Shown here: piece after piece, positions 22,801-35,900 of the stretch
Numbering within the stretch: the stretch's first letter is position 1
How the letters are laid out: every line of letters starts with the position of its first letter
Assembly: GCF_019649055.1 (NCBI RefSeq)
Contig: NW_026570411.1
Coordinates: 1 to 64,000, forward strand
Direction of reading: 5' to 3'
DNA length: 64,000 nt
Source: Paramacrobiotus metropolitanus
Lineage: Eukaryota > Tardigrada > Eutardigrada > Parachela > Macrobiotidae
Made by a program: the position numbers and the translations under genes
Notes under the pieces: generated by a model
The model's database searches: none
Told to the model about the DNA's origin: nothing
The model's input: the letters and a program-made list of their open reading frames with translations, nothing else

Positions 22801-25800
22801 TTCGCTAAGGGTATCACGCACTAAATATCCCACCTTGTTTACGCTAAAATTGTATCCGGCTTTGTGCTTGTGACAGGTTGAGGTTCCGTAAAAGTGACAC
22901 CTCCTCTATACAGGTACCACCAAAAAATAATTTTCTCTGAATCGTTAATGGCTGAAACCACGGCTTCGCTAAGTGTATCACGCAATAAATATCCCGCCTT
23001 TTTACGCTAAATTGCATCCCACATTGTGCTTGTGACAGGTTGAGGTACCGTAAAAGTGACACCTCTATACAGGTGCCAGAAAAAAATAATTTCCTCAGAC
23101 TCGGTACTGGTCGAAGCTATCGCTTCGCTAATGTTATCACGCACTAAATGTTCCGCCTTCTTACGCTAATTTGTATCCTACATTGTGCTTGTGACAGGTT
23201 GAGATACCGTAAAAGTGACACCTCCTCTATACAGGTTTCACCAAAAGATAATTTTCTCTGAGTCGTTACTGGTTGAAAACATGGCTTCGCTAAGTGTATC
23301 ACGCACTAAATATCCCGCCCTTTTACGCTAAATTGTATCCCACATTGTGCTTGTGACAGGTTGAGATACCGTAAAAGTGACACCTCTATACAGGTACCAG
23401 AAAAAATAATTTCCTCTGACTCGGTACTGGTCGAAGTTATGGCTTCGCTAATGTTATCACGCACTAAATGTTCCGATTTTTACGCTAAATTGTATCCTAC
23501 ATTGTGCTTGTGACAGGTTGAGGTACCGTAAAAGTGACACCTCCTCTATACAGGTACCAGAAAAAAATAATTTCCTCAGACTCGGTACTGGTTGAAGCTA
23601 TGGCTTCGCTAATGTTATCACGCACTAAATATCCCGCCTTTTACGCTAAATTGTATCCCACATTGTGCTTGTGACAGGTTGAGGTACCGTAAAAGTGACA
23701 CCTCCTCTATACAGGTACCAGAAAAAAATAATTTCCTCAGACTCGGTACTGGTTGAAAACATGGCTTCGCTAAGTGTATCACGCACTAAATATCCCGCCT
23801 TTTTACGCTAAATTGTATTCCACATTGTGCTTGTGACAGGTTGAGTTACCGTAAAAGTGACACCTCCTCTATACAGGTACCACCAAAATATAATTTTCTC
23901 TGAGTCGTTACTGGTTGAAACCATGGCTTCGCTAAGGGTATCACGCACTAAATACCCCACCTTGTTACTTAAAATTGTATCCACATTTGTGCTTGTGACA
24001 GGTTGAGGTTCCGTAAAAGTGACACCTCCTCTATACAGGTACCACCAAAAAATAATTTTCTCTGAGTCGTTACTGGTTGAAACCACGGCTTCGCTAAGTG
24101 TATCACGCAATAAATATCCCGCCTTTTTACGCTAAATTGCATCCCACATTGTGCTTGTGACAGGTTGAGGTACCGTAAAAGTGACACCTCTATACAGGTG
24201 CCAGAAAAAAATAATTTCCTCAGACTCGGTACTGGTCGAAGCTATCGCTTCGCTAATGTTATCACGCACTAGATGTTCCGCCTTCTTACGCTAATTTGTA
24301 TCCTACATTGTCCTTGTGACAGGTTGAGATACCGTAAAAGTGACACCTCCTCTATACAGGTTTCACCAAAAGATAATTTTCTCTGAGTCGTTACTGGTTG
24401 AAACCATGGCTTCGCTAATGTTATCACGCACTAAATATCCCGCCTTTTTACGCTAAATTGTATCCCACATTGTGCTTGTGACAGGTTGAGATACCGTAAA
24501 AGTGACACCTCTATACAGGTACCAGAAAAAAATAATTTCCTCTGACTCGGTACTGGTCGAAGTTATGGCTTCGCTGATGTTATCACGCACTAAATGTTCC
24601 GATTTTTTACGCTAAATTGTATCCTACATTGTGCTTGTGACAGGTTGAGGTACCGTAAAAGTGACACCTCCTCTATACAGGTACCAGAAAAAAATAATTT
24701 CCTCAGACTCGGTACTGGTCGAAGCTATGGCTTCGCTAATGTTATCACGCACTAAATGTTCCGCCTTTTTACGCTAAATTGTATCCCACATTGTGCTTGT
24801 GACAGGTTGAGGTACCGTAAAAGTGACACCTCCTCTATACAGGTACCAGAAAAAAATAATTTCCTCAGACTCGGTACTGGTTGAAAACATGGCTTCGCTA
24901 AGGGTATCACGCACTAAATATCCCGCCTTTTTACGCTAAATTGTATTCCACATTGTGCTTGTGACAGGTTGAGTTACCGTAAAAGTGACACCTCCTCTAT
25001 ACAGGTACCACCAAAATATAATTTTCTCTGAGTCGTTACTGGTTGAAACCATGGCTTCGCTAAGGGTATCACGCACTAAATATCCCACCTTGTTACTTAA
25101 AATTGTATCCGGCTTTGTGCTTGTGACAGGTTGAGGTTCCGTAAAAGTGACACCTCCTCTATACAGGTACCACCAAAAAATAATTTTCTCTGAATCGTTA
25201 ATGGCTGAAACCACGGCTTCGCTAAGTGTATCACGCAATAAATATCCCGCCTTTTTACGCTAAATTGCATCCCACATTGTGCTTGTGACAGGTTGAGGTA
25301 CCGTAAAAGTGACACCTCTATACAGGTACCAGAAAAAAATAATTTCCTCAGACTCGGTACTGGTCGAAGTTATGGCTTCGCTGATGTTATCACGCACTAA
25401 ATGTTCCGATTTTTTACGCTAAATTGCATCCCACATTGTGCTTGTGACAGGTTGAGGTACCGTAAAAGTGACACCTCTATACAGGTACCAGAAAAAAATA
25501 ATTTCCTCAGACTCGGTACTGGTTGAAACATGGCTTCGCTAAGTGTATCACGCACTAAATATCCCGCCCTTTTACGCTAAATTGTATTCCACATTGTGCT
25601 TGTGACAGGTTGAGTTACCGTAAAAGTGACACCTCCTCTATACAGGTACCACCAAAATATAATTTTCTCTGAGTCGTTACTGGTTGAAACCATGGCTTCG
25701 CTAAGGGTATCACGCACTAAATATCCCACCTTTTACGCTAAATTGTATCCGGCTTTGTGCTTGTGACAGGTTGAGGTTCCGTAAAAGTGACACCTCCTCT

Positions 25801-28800
25801 ATACAGGTACCACCAAAAATAATTTTCTCTGAGTCGTTACTGGTTGAAACCATGGCTTCGCTAAGTGTATCACGCACTAAATATCCCGCTTTTTTACGCT
25901 AAATTGCATCCCACATTGTGCTTGTGACAGGTTGAGGTACCGTAAAAGTGACACCTCCTCTATACAGGTACCAGAAAAAATAATTTCCTCAGACTCGGTA
26001 CTGGTCGAAGCTATGGCTTCGCTAAGGGTATCACGCACTAAATATCCCGCCTTTTACGCTAAATTGTATCCCACATTGTGCTTGTGACAGGTTGAGGTAC
26101 CGTAAAAGTGACACCTCCTCTATACAGGTACCAGAAAAAATAATTTCCTCAGACTCGGTACTGGTCGAAGCTATGGCTTCGCTAATGTTATCACGCACTA
26201 AATATCCCGCCTTTTACGCTAAATTGTATCCTACATTGTGCTTGTGACAGGTTGAGGTACCGTAAAAGTGACACCTCCTCTATACAGGTACCACCAAAAA
26301 TAATTTTCTCTGAGTCGTTACTGGTTGAAACCATGGCTTCGCTAAGTGCATCACGCACTAAATATCCCGCCTTTTTACGCTAAATTGTATCCCACATTGT
26401 GCTTGTGACAGGTTGAGGTACCGTAAAAGTGACACCTCTATACAGGTACCAGAAAAAAATAATTTCCTCAGACTCGTTACTGGTCGAAGCTATGGCTTCG
26501 CTAAATGTTATCACGCACTAAATATCCCGCCTTTTTACGCTAAATTGTATCCCACATTGTGCTTGTGACAGGTTGAGGTACCGTAAAAGTGACACCTCCT
26601 CTATACAGGTACCAGAAAAATAATTTCCTCAGACTCGGTACTGGTCGAAGCTATGGCTTCGCTAATGTTATCACGCACTAAATGTTCCGCCTTTTTACGC
26701 TAAATTGTATCCACATTGTGCTTGTGACAGGTTGAGTTACCATAAAAGTGACACCTCCTCTATACAGGTACCACCAAAATATAATTTTCTCTGAGTCGTT
26801 ACTGGTTGAAACCATGGCTTCGCTAAGGGTATCACGCACTAAATATCCCGCCTTTTTACGCTAAATTGTATTCCACATTGTGCTTGTGACAGGTTGAGGT
26901 TCCGTAAAAGTGACACCTCCCCTATACAGGTACCACCACAAAATAATTTTCTCTGAGTCGTTACTGGTTGAAACCACGGCTTCGCTAAGTGTATCACGCA
27001 ATAAATATCACGCCTTTTTACGCTAAATTGTATTCCACATTGTGCTTGTGACAGGTTGAGGTACCGTAAAAGTGACACCTCTATACAGGTACCAGAAAAA
27101 AATAATTTCCTCAGACTCGGTACTGGTCGAAGTTATGGCTTCGCTGATGTTATCACGCACTAAATGTTCCGATTTTTTACGCTAAATTGTATCCCACATT
27201 GTGCTTGTGACAGGTTGAGGTACCGTAAAAGTGACACCTCTATACAGGTACCAGAAAAAAATAATTTCCTCAGACTCGGTACTGGTCGAAGCTATGGCTT
27301 CGCTAATGTTATCACGCACTAAATATCCACTAAATATCCCGCCCTTTTACGCTAAATTGTATTCCACATTGTGCTTGTGACAGGTTGAGTTACCGTAAAA
27401 GTGACACCTCCTCTATACAGGTACCACCAAAAAATAATTTTCTCTGAGTCGTTACTGGTTGAAACCATGGCTTCGCTAATGTTATCACGCACTAAATATC
27501 CCGCCTTTTTACGCTAAATTGTATCCCACATTGTGCTTGTGACAGGTTGAGGTACCGTAAAGTGACACCTCTATACAGGTACCAGAAAAAATAATTTCCT
27601 CAGACTCGGTACTGGTCAAGTTATGGCTTCGCTGATGTTATCACACTAAATATCCCGTTTTTTACGCTAAATTGTATCCCACATTGTGCTTGTGACAGGT
27701 TGAGGTACCGTAAAAGTGACACCTCCTCTATACAGGTACCAGAAAAAATAATTTCCTCAGACTCGGTACTGGTCGAAGCTATGGCTTCGCTAAGGGTATC
27801 ACACACTAAATGTTCCGCCTTTTTTACGCTAAATTGTATCCCACATTGTGCTTGTGACGGGTTGAGGGTACCGTAAAAGTGACACCTCCTCTATACAGGT
27901 ACCAGAAAAAATAATTTCCTCAGACTCGGTACTGGTTGAAACCATGGCTTCGCTAAGTTATCACGCACTAAATATCCCGCCTTTTACGCTAAATTGTATC
28001 CACATTGTGCTTGTGACAGGTTGAGGTACCGTAAAAGTGACACCTCCTCTATACAGGTACCAGCCAAAATAATTTCCTCTGAACTCGTTACTGGTTGAAA
28101 CCATGGCTTCGCTAAGGGTATCACGCACTAAATATCCCCCTTGTTACTTAAAATTGTATCCGGCTTTGTGCTTGTGACAGGTTGAGGTTCCGTAAAGTGA
28201 CACCTCCTCTATACAGGTACCAAAAATAATTTTCTCTGAGTCGTTACTGGTTGAAACCATGGCTTCGCTAAGTGTATCACGCAATAAATATCCTGCCTTT
28301 TTACGCTAAATTGCATCCCACATTGTGCTTGTGACAGGTTGAGGTACCGTAAAAGTGACACCTCTATACAGGTACCAGAAAAAAATAATTTCCTCAGACT
28401 CGGTACTGGTCGAAGCTATGGCTTCGCTGATGTTATCACGCACTAAATGTTCCGATTTTTTACGCTAAATTGCATCCCACATTGTGCTTGTGACAGGTTG
28501 AGGTACCGTAAAAGTGACACCTCTATACAGGTACCAGAAAAAAATAATTTCCTCAGACTCGGTACTGGTCGAAGCTATGGCTTCGCTAATGTTATCACGC
28601 ACTAAATGTTCCGCCTTTTTACGCTAAATTGTATCCTACATTGTGCTTGTGACAGGTTGAGGTACCGTAAAAGTGACACCTCCTCTATACAGGTACCACC
28701 AAAAGATAATTTTCTCTGAGTCGTTACTGGTTGAAACCATGGCTTCGCTAAGTGTATCACGCACTAAATATCCGCCTTTTTACGCTAAATTGTATTCCAC

Positions 28801-31800
28801 ATTGTGCTTGTGACAGGTTGAGGTACCGTAAAAGTGACACCTCTATACAGGTACCAGAAAAATAATTTCCTCTGACTCGGTACTGGTCGAAGTTATGGCT
28901 TCGCTAATGTTATCACGCACTAAATGTTCGCGATTTTTTTACGCTAAATTGTATCCACATTGTGCTTGTGACAGGTTGAGTTACCGTAAAAGTGACACCT
29001 CCTCTATACAGGTACCATAAAAATATGATTTTCTCTGAGTCGTTACTGGTTGAAACCATGGCTTCGCTAAGGGTATCACGCACTAAATATCCCACCTTGT
29101 TACTAAATTGTATCCGGCATTGTGCTTGTGACAGGTTGAGGTTCCGTAAAGTGACACCTCCTCTATACAGGTACCACCAAAGATAATTTTCTCTGATTCG
29201 TTACTGGTTGAAACCATGGCTTCGCTAAGTGTATCACACTAAATATCCCGCCTTTTTACGTAAATTGCATCCCACATTGTGCTTGTGACAGGTTGAGGTA
29301 CCGTAAAGTGACACCTCTATACAGGTACCAGAAAAAATAATTTCCTCAGACTCGGTACTGGTCGAAGTATAGCTTCGCTGATGTTATCACGCACTAAATG
29401 TTCCACGTTTTTACGCCAAATTGCATCCCACATTGTGCTTGTGACAGGTTGAGGTACCGTAAAGTGACACCTCTATACAGGTACCAGAAAAAATAATTTC
29501 CTCAGACTCGGTACTGGTCGAAGCTATGGCTTCGCTAATGTTATCACGCACTAAATATCCCGCCTTTTACGCTAAATTGTATCCCACATTGTGCTTGTGA
29601 CAGGTTGAGATACCGTAAAGTGACACCTCCTCTATACAGGTTCACCAAAATAATTTTCTCTGAGTCGTTACTGGTTGAAACCATGGCTTCGCTATGTTAT
29701 CACGCACTAAATATCCCGCCTTTTTTACGCTAAATTGTATCCACATTGTGCTTGTGACAGGTTGAGATACCGTAAAGTGACACCTCTATACAGGTACCAG
29801 AAAAAATAATTTCCTCTGACTCGGTACTGGTCAGTTATGGCTTCGCTAATGTTATCACGCACTAAATGTTCCGATTTTTTACGCTAAATTGTATCCTACA
29901 TTGTGCTTGTGACAGGTTGAGGTACCGTAAAAGTGACACCTCTATACAGGTACCAGAAAAAATAATTTCCTCAGACTCGGTACTGGTCGAAGCTATGGCT
30001 TCGCTAATGTTATCACGCACTAAATGTTCCGCCTTTTTACGCTAAATTGTATCCTACATTGTGCTTGTGACAGGTTGAGGTACCGTAAAAGTGACACCTC
30101 TATACAGGTACCAGAAAAAAAATTTCCTCAGACTCGGTACTGGTCGAAGCTATGGCTTCGCTAAGTGTTATCAGCACTAAATGTTCCGCCTTTTACGCTA
30201 AATTGTATCCACATTGTGCTTGTGACAGGTTGAGGTACCGTAAAGTGACACCTCCTCTATACAGGTACCAGAAAAAAAAATTTCCTCAGACTCGGTACTG
30301 GTTGAAAACATGGCTTCGCTAAGTGTATCACGCACTAAATATCCCGCCTTTTTACGCTAAATTGTATTCCACATTGTGCTTGTGACAGGTTGAGTTACCG
30401 TAAAAGTGACACCTCCTCTATACAGGTACCACCAAAATATAATTTCTCTGAGTCGTTACTGGTTGAAACCATGGCTTCGCTAATGTTATCACGCACTAAA
30501 TATCCCGCCTTTTTACGCTAAATTGTATCCACATTGTGCTTGTGACAGGTTGAGGATACCGTAAAAGTGACACCTCTATACAGGTACCAGAAAAAATAAT
30601 TTCCTCTGACTCGGTACTGGTCAAGTTATGGCTTCGCTAGTGTTATCACGCACTAAATGTTCCGATTTTTTACGCCAAATTGCATCCCACATTGTGCTTG
30701 TGACAGGTTGAGTTACCGTAAAAGTGACACCTCCTCTATACAGGTACCACCAAAATATGATTTTCTCTGAGTCGTTACTGGTTGAAACCATGGCTTCGCT
30801 AAGGGTATCACGCACTAAATATCCACCTTGTTACGCTAAATTGTATCCGGCTTTGTGCTTGTGACAGGTTGAGGTTCCGTAAAGTGACACCTCCTCTATA
30901 CAGGTACCACCAAAAATAATTTTCTCTGGATCGTTAATGGCTGAAACCACGGCTTCGCTAAGTGTATCACGCAATAAATATCCCGCCTTTTTACGCTAAA
31001 TTGCATCCCACATTGTGCTTGTGACAGGTTGAGGTACCGTAAAGTGACACCTCTATACAGGTACCAGAAAAAATAATTTCCTCAGACTCGGTACTGGTCG
31101 AAGTTATGGCTTCGCTGATGTTATCACGCACTAAATGTTCCGATTTTTTACGCCAAATTGCATCCCACATTGTGCTTGTGACAGGTTGAGGTACCGTAAA
31201 AGTGACACCTCTATACAGGTACCAGAAAAAAATAATTTCCTCAGACTCGGTACTGGTCGAAGCTATGGCTTCGCTAATGTTATCACGCACTAAATGTTCC
31301 GCCTTCTTACGCTAATTTGTATCCTACATTGTCCTTGTGACAGGTTGAGATACCGTAAAGTGACACCTCCTCTATACAGGTTCACCAAAAGATAATTTTC
31401 TCTGAGTCGTTACTGGTTGAAACCATGGCTTCGCTAATGTTATCACGCATAAATATCCCACCTTTTACGGCTAAATTGTATCCCACATTGTGCTTGTGAC
31501 AGGTTGAGATACCGTAAAAGTGACACCTCTATACAGGTACCAGAAAAAATAATTTCCTCTGACTCGGTACTGGTCGAAGTTATGGCTTCGCTAATGTTAT
31601 CACGCACTAAATGTTCCGATTTTTTACGCTAAATTGTATCCTACATTGTGCTTGTGACAGGTTGAGGTACCGTAAAAGTGACACCTCTATACAGGTACCA
31701 GAAAAAAATAATTTCCTCAGACTCGGTACTGGTCGAAACTATGGCTTCGCTAATGTTATCACGCACTAAATGTTCCGCCTTTTTACGCTAAATTGTATCC

Positions 31801-32970
31801 ACATTGTGCTTGTGACAGGTTGAGTACCGTAAAGTGACACCTCTATACAGGTACCAGAAAAAAAATTTCCTCAGACTCGGTACTGGTCGAACCTATGGCT
31901 TCGCTAATGTTATCACGCACTAAATGTTCCGCCTTTTTACGCTAAATTGTATCCCACATTGTGCTTGTGACAGGTTGAGGTACCGTAAAGTGACACCTCC
32001 TCTATACAGGTACCAGAAAAAAAAATTTCCTCAGACTCGGTACTGGTTGAAAACATGGCTTCGCTAAGGGTATCACGCACTAAATATCCCGCCTTTTTAC
32101 GCTAAATTGTATTCCACATTGTGCTTGTGACAGGTTGAGTTACCGTAAAAGTGACACCTCCTCTATACAGGTACCACCAAAATATAATTTTCTCTGAGTC
32201 GTTACTGGTTGAAACCATGGCTTCGCTAATGTTATCACGCACTAAATATCCCGCCTTTTTACGCTAAATTGTATCCCACATTGTGCTTGTGACAGGTTGA
32301 GATACCGTAAAAGTGACACCTCTATACAGGTACCAGAAAAAAATAATTTCCTCTGACTCGGTACTGGTCGAAGTTATGGCTTCGCTGATGTTATCACGCA
32401 CTAAATGTTCCGATTTTTTACGCCAAATTGCATCCCACATTGTGCTTGTGACAGGTTGAGTTACCGTAAAAGTGACACCTCCTCTATACAGGTACCACCA
32501 AAATATGATTTTCTCTGAGTCGTTACTGGTTGAAACCATGGCTTCGCTAAGGGTATCACGCACTAAATATCCACCTTGTTACTTACAAAATTGTATCCGG
32601 CTTTGTGCTTTGACAGGTTGAGGTTCCGTAAAAGTGACACCTCCTCTATACAGGTACCACCAAAAATAATTTTCTCTGAATCGTTAATGGCTGAAACCAC
32701 GGCTTCGCTAAGTGTATCACGCATATATCCGCCTTTTTACGCTAAATTGTATCCCACATTGTGCTTGTGACAGGTTGAGGTACCGTAAAAGTGACACCTC
32801 TATACAGGTACCAGAAAAAAATAATTTCCTCAGACTCGGTACTGGTCGAAGCTATGGCTTCGCTAATGTTATCACGCACTAAATATCCCGCCTTTTTACG
32901 CTAAATTGTATCCCATTGTGCTTGTGACAGGTTGAGGTACCGTAAAAGTGACACCTCTATACAGGTACCA
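22801..32970. repeat. Satellite array, block beta, with seven-monomer higher-order repeat
   Basis: The same satellite with a different variant set: CTCAGACTCGGTACTGGTC, CTAATGTTATCACGCACTAA and TAAATGTTCCG are diagnostic. Higher-order structure is visible: a distinctive pair of monomers starting at about 22,844 recurs at about 23,969 and 25,097, steps of 1,125 and 1,128 bp, and seven monomers can be counted in one step. Many monomers between 27.5 and 32 kb have one-base-shorter homopolymers (GTAAAGTG in place of GTAAAAGTG). The block ends abruptly at an N (32,971) within a monomer. Confidence 0.92.
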
Positions 32971-32971
32971 N
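32971..32971. other. Single N: probable assembly join
   Basis: The only ambiguous base I noticed. To its left is a block-beta monomer cut off after GGTACCA; to its right the sequence starts inside another monomer at AGTGACAAGTCC, a rare variant found again at about 36,391. Monomer phase and variant set both change at this base, so the two sides were probably joined artificially. Confidence 0.85.
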
Positions 32972-35900
32972 AGTGACAAGTCCTCTATACAGGTACCACA
33001 AAAAATAATTTTCTCTGAGTCGTTACTGGTTGAAACCATGGCTTCGCTAAGTGTATCACGCACTAAATATCCCGCTTTTTTACGCTAAATTGTATCCCAC
33101 ATTGTGCTTGTGACAGGTTGAGGTACCGTAAAAGTGACACCTCCTCTATACAAGTACCAGAAAAAAATAATTTCCTCAGACTCGGTACTGGTTGAAGATG
33201 TCTTCGCCAAGGTCATCACGCACTAAATATCCCACCTTGTTACTTAAAATTGTATCCGGCCTTGTGCTGTGACAGGTTGAGCTACCGTAAAAGTGACACC
33301 TCATCTGTACAGGTACCAGCAAAAAATAATTTCCCATGACTCGTTCCTGTCGAAGCCATGGCTTGCTAGGTATCACGCACTAAACGTCCCGCCTTTTTAC
33401 GCTAAATTGTATCCCTCATTGTGCTTGAGACAGGTTGCGATACGCTAAATTGTATCCCTCATTGTGCTTGAGACAGGTTGCGATACCGTAAACTGACACC
33501 TCCTCTATACAGGTACCAGAAAAAAAAATATCCCACCTTGTTACGTAAATTGTATCTGGCCTTGTGCTGATGACAGGTTGAGCTACCGTAAAGTGACACC
33601 TCATCTATACAGGTACCAGCAAAAAAATAATTTCCTATGACTCGCTACTGGTCGAAGCCATGGCTTCGCTATGGGTATCACGCACTAAACGTCCTTTTTT
33701 ACGCTAAATTGTATCCCTCATTGTGCTTGTGACAGGTTGAGGTACCGTAAAAGTGTCACCTCCTTTATGCAGGTACGAGAAAAAGTAATTTCTCAGACTC
33801 GGTACTGGTCGAAGCGATGGCTTCGCTGAAGTTATCACGCACTGAATATCCCACCTTGTTACGTAAAATTGTATCCGGCCTTGTGCTGGTGACAGGTTGA
33901 GCTACCGTAAAGTGACACTTCCTCTATACAGGTACCAGAAAAATAATTTTCTCTGACCAGTTACTGGTTGAAACTATTCCTTCGCTATGGGGATCACGCA
34001 CTAAATGTCCCGCCTTTTACGCTAAATTGTATCCTTCATTGTGCTTGTGACAGGTTGAGGTACCGTAAAGTGACACCTCCGCTATACGGGTACCAGAAAA
34101 AAATAATTTCCTCTGACTGGTACTGGTCGAAGTTATGGCTTCGCTAATGTTATCACGCACTAAATATCCCGCCTTTTACGCTAAATTGTATCCTACATTG
34201 TGCTTGTGACAGGTTGAGGTACCGTAAAGGACACCTCCTCTATACAAGTGCCAGAAAAAATAATTTCCTCAGACTCGGTACTGGTTGAAGCGATGTCTTC
34301 GCCAAGGTTATCACGCACTAAATATCCCACCTTGTTACTTAAAATTGTATCCGGCCTTGTGCTGATGAGAGGTTGAGCTACCGTAAAGTGACACCTCATC
34401 TGTACAGGTACCAGCAAAAAATAATTTCCTATGACTCGCTACTGGTCGAAGCCATGGCTTCGCTATAGATATCACGCACTAAACGTCCAGCCTTTTTACG
34501 CTAAATTGTTCCCTCATTGTGCTTGTGACAGGTTGATTTACCGTAAAAGTGTCACCTCCTCTATACAGGTACCAGAAAAAATAATTTCCTCAGACTCGGT
34601 ACTGGTCGAAGCTATGGCTTCGCTAAGGTTATCACGCACTAAATATCCCACCTTGTTACTTAAAATTGTATCCGGCCTTGTGCTGGTGACAGGTTGAGCT
34701 ACCGTAAAGTGACACCTCCTCTATACAGGTACCAGAAAATTATTTTCTCTGACCAGTTACTGGTTGAAACCATTCCTTCGCTATGGGATCACGCACTAAA
34801 TGTCCCGCCTTTTACGCTAAATTGTATCCTTCATTGTGCTTGTGACAGGTTGAGGTACCGTAAAAGTGACACCTCCTCTATACTGGTACCACCAAAAAAT
34901 AATTTTCTTCGAGTCGTTACCGGTTGAAACAATGGCTTCGTTAGGGCGATCACGCACTAAATGTCCCGCTATTTTACGCTCAATTGTGTCCTTCATTGTG
35001 CTTGTGACAGGGTGAGGTACCGTAAAAGTGACACCTCCTCTATACAGGTACCACCAAAAAATAATTTCCTCAGACTCGGTACTGGTCGAAGCTATGGCTT
35101 CGCTAATGTTATCACGCACTTAATATTCCGCCTTTTTACGCAAAATTGTGTCCCACAATGTGCTTGTGACAGGTTGAGATAAAGTAAAAGTGACACCTCT
35201 TCTGTACAGCTACCAGCAAAAAATAATTTCCTCAGACTCGGTTCTGGTTGAAGCTATGGCTTCGCTAATTTTATTACGCACTAAATATACCGCGTTTTTA
35301 CGCTTAATTGTATCCCTCATTGTGCTTGTGACAGTTTGAGGTACCGTCAAAGTTACACCTCCTCTATACAGGTACCACCGAAAAATAATTTTCTCTGAGT
35401 CGTTACTGGTTGAAACCATGGCTTTGCTAAAAGTATCACGCACTAAATATCCCGCCTTTTTACGCTGAATTGTATCCCACATTGTACTTGCGACAGGTTG
35501 AGATACCGTGAAAGTGACGCCTCATCTGTACAGGTACCAGCAAAAAATTATTTCCTATGACTCGCTACTGGTCGAAGCCATGGCTTCGCTATGGGTATCA
35601 CGCACTAAACGTCCCGCCTTGTTACGTGAAATTGTATCCGGCCTTGTGCTGGTGACAGGTTGTGGTACCGTAAAAGTGACACCTTCTCTATACAGGTACC
35701 GGCGAAAAATAATTTTCTCTGAGTAGTTACTGGTTGAAACCATTGCTTCGCTAAGGGTATCACGCACTAAATATCCCGCTTTTTCACGTTAAATTGTATC
35801 TGGCTTTGTGCTTATGACAGGTTTCGATACCGTAAAACTGACACCTCCTCTATACAGGTACCAGAAAAAAATAATTTCCTCAGACTCGGTGATGGTCGAA

